A stretch of DNA of 64,000 bases. Origin: Escallonia rubra. Taxonomy: Eukaryota; Streptophyta; Magnoliopsida; Escalloniales; Escalloniaceae. The notes beneath the pieces are model-generated. The model was given only the letters and a program-made list of their open reading frames with translations. It searched no databases and had not been told where the DNA came from. The stretch lies in the NCBI GenBank assembly GCA_033065855.1, contig JAVXUO010002765.1, positions 62,001-126,000 of the forward strand, read 5' to 3'. The position numbers were made by a program, and so were the translations under genes. This document shows positions 58,850-64,000 of this stretch, piece by piece. Positions within the stretch are counted from its first letter, which is position 1. Every line of letters starts with the position of its first letter.

Positions 58850-59284
58850 ATGGCAGGTCTTCCTGGTAGTTCTAATTATCGGCGACGTGAGAATGTGTGG
58901 TTGTTATGTGAAAGAAATGACGACTACAGAGAAGTGAGGTACACGGATCCTAGAGAGTATTACGCTGGTTTACGAAGAGAATGAGCATATCGAGTAAATG
59001 AATCAGAAGCACTACACCAAGATCTCATCGCGCTAGGAGCACCTGTGCCGCACCGTCGTTCACTTAGTATGCTGCGTCCTAATATTGCCAAGTGTAGGAA
59101 AGTTGTGCGGCAAATTCGTATGGAGAATAACCGGATGTTGTTACGTAGAAAACGATTTTACATGCTTCAGCTTGCCGAAGAAATGGCAGAGGCTAGTGGC
59201 CGACCCTTCACTTCTAGCGAGAGAAACACTATTTTAACCAATGATCAGTACTTATCTGATGGATATATGTCAAATGAAGAGTGA
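58850..59284 (+). pseudogene. Unrecognised protein, related to ORF A (ORF B)
   Basis: Plus-strand frame from the ATG at 58850 (MAGLPGSSNYRRRENVWLL, then RYTDPREYYAGLRRE). It is crossed by one in-frame stop at 58982-58984 and continues for 100 more codons (AYRVNESEALHQDLIALGAP, RRSLSMLRPNIAKCRKVVRQ, IRMENNRMLLRRKRFYML), with an acidic end (YLSDGYMSNEE). It shares a diverged but recognisable core with ORF A: an R-Y...L..E..YR.NE.E.L segment and the IR.ENNRM helix at similar spacing. Helical and charged, with a basic patch then an acidic tail. No family is recognised. The internal stop suggests decay, unless an intron removes it. Confidence 0.5.
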
Positions 59285-61000
59285 TAAATATATATATATA
59301 TATCTCTTTCCACCATGTGTGTCTGGAAAATGAATACCAGTCGTGAACATGTCATTGTAATAAGAGGACCTCACCCCTGCACAACGTCTCTTATTTTCAA
59401 GCATTTGCTCATGGAATACTCCGGTGTCTACACATGGTGTCCTATTTTCAAGCATCGGCTCACTTAGTCCTCTTGTGGCTACACATGAGATCATCATCGT
59501 TACGAGGGTGTTTTATAGCACCCACGTACCTTGCTTCTAGCTCTGTACTGTGGTCCTCATTTAACCGTTTCGGATCACTTACATTAAGATTCTTGCTAAT
59601 CTTCTTGGGTGTTGATGCTTAGGTAACCACGCTTGGAGTTTTGAAGAACCCATCAACATTAGAGGTATCGTCTCGTTTGACAGTAAACATTCTTATGTTT
59701 GTAAGGCGGTCGCTTGAACAACGTTATTGGCATGGCATCGTATTCAGTAATACTTGTTGTTTTATTATTATAGGGTTTAAAAATAGTGGCCTGTTCGTCT
59801 GAACTTGATGTTCTCTTTCGCGGTTTCACTCTTACAATTAGTTGGATCAAGCAAGGCTCAGTTGATAAATACCATAACTTTAGATGCTACCAGATAATGA
59901 AAGGTATGAAATGTACACGAAACAGAGCATTTGTTTCAGCATATTTACAAATAATTGAACACGTAGAAAAACGTATAAAGTCTATAGACCCTTAATGTTG
60001 CTTGCATCCATGATGTCAGTCCGAACATGAATGGCTGACACCACCCAATCAATGTCCTTTTAGATTGCACTAAGATATTGCTTTGCTTCTAGCTTATACA
60101 ATCAACCTCACGCCTATGCATACAATACAAGTCCTAGTGCACAATTTTTCAAGTCCTAATGTACCGAATCTTGTCATTTTGTGCAATAAAGCCTGACTAC
60201 GTACTGTGGCTATGCATTGTTTGTATTTCTATCCATATACAACTTTGTATCTAGCTTCTGGTTGGGCAGACTTGTTTCAATGGGTTTTGTGGTGGTGTGC
60301 AATAATGCAAGTTAACATCATCTGCTAAGGTTCTTCTCAGGTTGTGTGACTGTTCACCATTGTGTCATTCAACAGCATCTTTTGGGGTCAAGAAAACAAT
60401 CACCTATGATTCGGCTACAATACGCGGCGATATTGGGTTCTGTTTGTCGACTTTTTTCGTTACATAACATTGTGTTACCTATTGATGCTTCAATATTCAA
60501 TCTTGTTTATTTTCATACGACCCCTTTGGACGTCGCGGTTAATATCGAACAACATTATTTCGTAATAAAACTTGATTCAATGGGTCTATCTCATTTTATA
60601 TGTTTAATTTAAACAGTGTGAGCAAGAACATTACAGGTTTAAAAAGGTGTGTGACCACAGCTTAAATAACATCACTACATTTCCTACTTCAATTGTATTC
60701 AAGAAGAAATCGTAGTTCTTAGCCAACTCTTCTATTGATGAGGGTCGTGTCTGACCACATCCTTAATAGAAGGCAAAGCCAAACTCGAATAATGTCAACG
60801 CTGTCGATAGACATGTGATCAAATGCGTGCACGTTCATGGTTGCAACCGTTATCTACTTACCAAATGGGGAACTAGTTTTGCACAGGGAATTTAGGGGGT
60901 GGTTTTGAAAAGCGTTTGCAAGACATCTCGTGTTTCCTGAAGGGGAAATAGTCTATTCACATATATTAGTACTAGGTTGGCTTAATTGCCCTGAATAGTG
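59285..61000. other. No recognised gene
   Basis: Short plus-strand frames at 59786-59995 (ending HVEKRIKSIDP) and 60346-60612 look moderately protein-like but match no family I know. The latter overlaps a block (about 60290-60620) that is a diverged copy of 55960-56340, so it may be only repeat sequence. Confidence 0.35.
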
Positions 61001-61400
61001 TAAGTTGGTACACTTCCACTACTGCCAGAAACCCAGACAATGGATGTTACAGTTTTTTTCGGTTTGTGTTACTATTCATTCACATGTCATGTGCCCAAAA
61101 AAATGCATGCTATCGTACGCCATTATTAGGAGAAGGGTACCATCACCTTCAGATGTGGGGAATACCAAGAAAGTGGAGTTAATAATTAAAGTGGTACAAC
61201 TTCGCATAACCTAGGAGTTCTTGTTGGTTTATTCCACTATTCATTCACACGCCATATTGACACAAACTGGCATGCTTCATATTACTCTGACGTCCGGTGT
61301 TGGCTTTTGTCTGTAACACCACATTCAGATGTGACGAATACTAAAATGTGGAGTTAATAATTTAAGTGGTACAATTCCACTACTGCAAAAAACCAATACA
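61000..61400. repeat. Two diverged copies of a ~200-bp unit
   Basis: CACTACTGCxAxAAACCxAxACAxTGGA, an ACTATTCATTCACA segment, CCTTCAGATGTGGGGAATAC and GTGGAGTTAATAATTxAAGT occur twice, at about 61010-61200 and again between 61220 and 61410 in shifted order. This block leads directly into the 80-bp array that follows. Confidence 0.6.
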
Positions 61401-61410
61401 GTGGACACGA

Positions 61411-61735
61411 GAGTTCATTGTTGTTTTGTTCTACTAGTCATTCACATGCATGCTTGACACAAGTTTCAAAGTTCACACGTCATGTCTTGGCTTTTGTTTG
61501 CTGTTTTGTTCTACTAGTCATTCACATGCATTCTTGACCCACCTTTCAACGTTCATACGTCATGTCTTGGCTTTTGTTTGCTGTTTTGTTCTACTATTCA
61601 TTCACATGCATGCTTGACCCAAGTTTCAAAGTTCATACGTCACTCCACGCTTTTGTTTGTTGTTTTCTTCTACTAGTCATTCACATGCATGCTTGACCCA
61701 AGTTTGTAAGTTCATACGTCATGGCTTGGTTTTTG
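61411..61735. repeat. 80-bp tandem repeat, four copies
   Basis: TTCTACTAGTCATTCACATG starts at about 61429, 61509, 61589 and 61668. Each copy is followed by CATGCTTGACCCAAGTTTCA, a TTCATACGTCA segment and CTTGGCTTTTGTTTG. Copies are about 90 percent alike by eye, so the array is younger than the unit it came from. Confidence 0.9.
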
Positions 61736-61739
61736 TTTG

Positions 61740-64000
61740 TACCATCACATGCAAATGAATTGACGTACTACCAAACAACGGGATAAATTATTGACCATGT
61801 AAGTGATAGGGATCAAACAACATTTAAACTGGCACACACTGTACATGAAAATCGGGGTTGGAAAAAGCTCGATTTCCATGACAGCGGACACAGCGTGAAC
61901 ATAGACTTAAACAAGGCTATTTAAGGAGGGGAGACTTTACCATCTACAAGTTGCAAAGTGTATTTTAAACCCTTTTTTAAGGACACAGAAACATGCGTCA
62001 AGGAGCGGATGTGTATCTATCCCTTCTTTCCCAAATGACCCATATATTCTACTACTATATAAATAAAAGTCTATTAAACTACCTTACATCGTCTAGCAAT
62101 TTGAGTTTGAGGCCCCAAGTCAGCAGCTTGCTGGGCAATACTCGTTGTGTAGCTCTTTCTAATCTTGTCTATGTGCAGATGCAATACTACCCTTGCCTAC
62201 TAGAAGAGCTTACGTCCGACCTCCAAGTTTGAATTACGGTTGTGCACAGTTTGAATGAAACAAGTATTGTTATGCAAGAAAACAAGTCAGTTTATGCAAG
62301 CGTGCAGGTCAAGTTATGTTGATGCCCCAGTAAATTTCTGCAGGCCTTAAGGGGGAGGCAGAAGCCCTCAAATGTTACAGGTTAGCCTTTCAAGCGGGCA
62401 CTCAGGCACCGAAAAAATAAAATTGGGTATCTAGCTCTAACGGTATTACCCTCTCTCTCTCACTCGCTTTCATTACCACTATATATGACCCTTCTACCGA
62501 ATAATATGTCTAACCAAGTATTGTGGACGTGCAATCCTCGGACCGTCATGAAAATAATGGTGATGTAAGGACTAGAGGCAACGACCACAGAGCATGATGA
62601 GTGCCTTCGATGCAAGCCCGACCTCCATAGCCAAGGTATCAGATTAGCATAACAACACAACTCATCCCCTCATTGATGACTTTTAGCGGCCGATTATCCT
62701 TCGCGGGAGAATGTACACGGTTAGTTTGTAGTATTGAGGAAAAGTCTGTCTCTATAAGCTATATTTACAGAGCCGAACCACGCAAGGGCAAGCAATACGT
62801 CACTTAAAACCTATTCAAACTATATGTTGTAACAAAATTTGTTCACGGGCGTAATCACGTCGCTAAATTCTGGTTGCTAATTTTATTTTCAAAATTAGCA
62901 ACAAATAAAAATTTTACACCGGAGGTGTGTCAACAACAAAGTTTCTGCAAACACGCATCAAATGTCTGCGCGTAGGTGCTTGTCCATACGTCCCGATGCA
63001 TGTAGATTTTCCTAAGTCTACAAGCCTCTTTGTAGATGCTCCACTACCTTTTCCGATGGAAACAACAAACGTCACCAGCACCACATATAAGAGCCGTATG
63101 CCAAAACCTATGGGTGACCCAAGTCGTTTTCTGTAGAAACACCAGTCTCTTTATGCAAAAGTGCTTGTCACATTCTGCCGATGCTCAAGTCGTTTTTTGC
63201 AAAAGTACACATGGGGGCCACAAGCTGACGTTTGCTTCGGTGGGACTCCTAAAAATTGAGCTCCTTGCGGGAAGTAAGTACGATTTTGCTAAGGCGAAAA
63301 AGATCTTTGATGGATGCGATTTTTCTAGATACTTGTTGGTTGAAAAGTGTAGCGTTCTGTCACCTCTCCATTACACATGGCGGGGCACAATAACTCTGTA
63401 CGTCGTGAAATCCATCCACGGTTTGTGCAAACTCCATCATTGTGTTTGACTTCGAGGGATACCTTGATGAACATGTGCTTCTGCCACGTACGCTTCAACT
63501 TGGAAGGTCGTACGACTCCCTACCTAGTTTCCAAAGGCTTATATTGTATATTTGCACACACTTTGAGAAGTGTATATATTAGTTTTACATTTGGAGCGAC
63601 AGACGTTATACATCTTTTGATAGAAATAACCATAAGAGTACTCACCACCATGTTACAAGGACGTTTTTTCGGTACGGTTGATCAATTAGCGACCACCATA
63701 CGAAAGAAGTATTAGAATCCAAATCCCATTTTAGACGGTTGATCAACGAGCGACAGCCGCTATTTCTGTATAACAGAAGATTCAAATCCCATTTTAGACG
63801 TGGTTCATTCTTCAAAGCAAAGTTCCAAATAATTCGTGTGAACTGTTAAAGAGATATTTACAATGGAGTCCTGCGGCCCTACCTTAAAAAACTCAAGTCG
63901 AGCAGGAGTTCATAGGTTGTTGGTAATAATAAAACACGGGCACCAAACTAGGTTGTCATGATTCAAAGCTAGACACGCACAAGAACTTGGAAGAAGATGA
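61740..64000. other. No recognised gene to the window end
   Basis: Around 62900-63210 loosely repeated words (GCAAAAGTGCTTGTCACATT, AAGTCGTTTTxTGC) suggest an eroded tandem repeat. A short direct repeat (ATTCAAATCCCATTTTAGACGGTTGATCAA-like) lies at 63716-63800. Plus-strand frames at 63036-63449 and 63377-63715 have no motif I recognise. Nothing else can be supported. Confidence 0.4.

Noticed and set aside
62900-63715. Two overlapping plus-strand frames of over 110 codons near the window end
   Set aside because: Partly built from an eroded repeat, with no motif. Kept only as unassigned sequence.
1-64000. tRNA, rRNA genes and CRISPR arrays
   Set aside because: No tRNA arm pattern or rRNA sequence was noticed on reading. 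The TGGTATCAGAGC words are retroelement primer sites, and the tandem repeats lack CRISPR geometry. A tRNAscan run was not possible.

Overview
This is plant nuclear DNA, most likely from a eudicot with a repeat-rich genome. The evidence is one spliced plant-specific gene of the SMAX1-LIKE (SMXL) family, a fragment of a plant oleate desaturase (FAD2), and plant-type transposons of nearly every class (Ty1/Copia, a probable Ty3/Gypsy family, L1 and RTE LINEs, Mutator, hAT, PIF/Harbinger, MITEs). Introns are GT-AG and intergenic DNA is AT-rich. I cannot name the species.

Layout. 1-5.1 kb holds tandem-repeat DNA and a probable Gypsy LTR. 5.2-6.5 kb is a solo LTR. 6.7-7.8 kb is an L1 LINE remnant. 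8-12 kb holds a MITE-like element and a 1.4-kb GT-rich satellite. 12.6-16.1 kb has a MITE, an LTR fragment, a FAD2 3'-end pseudogene and a striking near-perfect hairpin. 16.6-19.1 kb is a probable Gypsy LTR, inverted relative to the first copy and split by a Mutator-like element with a perfect 9-bp target duplication. 20.6-28.1 kb is a broken SIRE-type Copia element containing a PIF/Harbinger insertion with a TAA duplication. 28.1-31.4 kb is a third Gypsy LTR relic and degenerate tandem repeats. 31.44-36.41 kb is a structurally complete but broken Tnt1/Tork-like Copia element with two LTRs and a 5-bp duplication.

The only host gene that looks intact is the SMXL4/5-like gene at 39.0-43.45 kb (three exons, 1045 codons). 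It has the double Clp-N domain, degenerate ATPase domains and an EAR motif, and lacks the RGKT degron, which is the pattern of the phloem-associated SMXL3/4/5 clade. A MITE-like insertion sits in its first intron, and a Mutator-type terminal sequence starts 136 bp after its stop codon.

43.6-64 kb is dominated by Mutator-like DNA: related terminal repeats at 43.6, 47.0 and 50.0 kb, and a decayed MuDR-type transposase at 50.8-53.3 kb. Around this transposase are several short reading frames that I do not recognise: a divergent one at 50.2-50.75 kb, one with a TATA box at 56.5-56.85 kb, and a frame at 58.85-59.28 kb that resembles the latter. A non-autonomous hAT element with a perfect 8-bp duplication sits inside another open frame at 57.6-58.6 kb. 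This 50-60 kb cluster is the part of the window most likely to hold something undescribed, possibly a multi-gene Mutator-type element, but that is inference.
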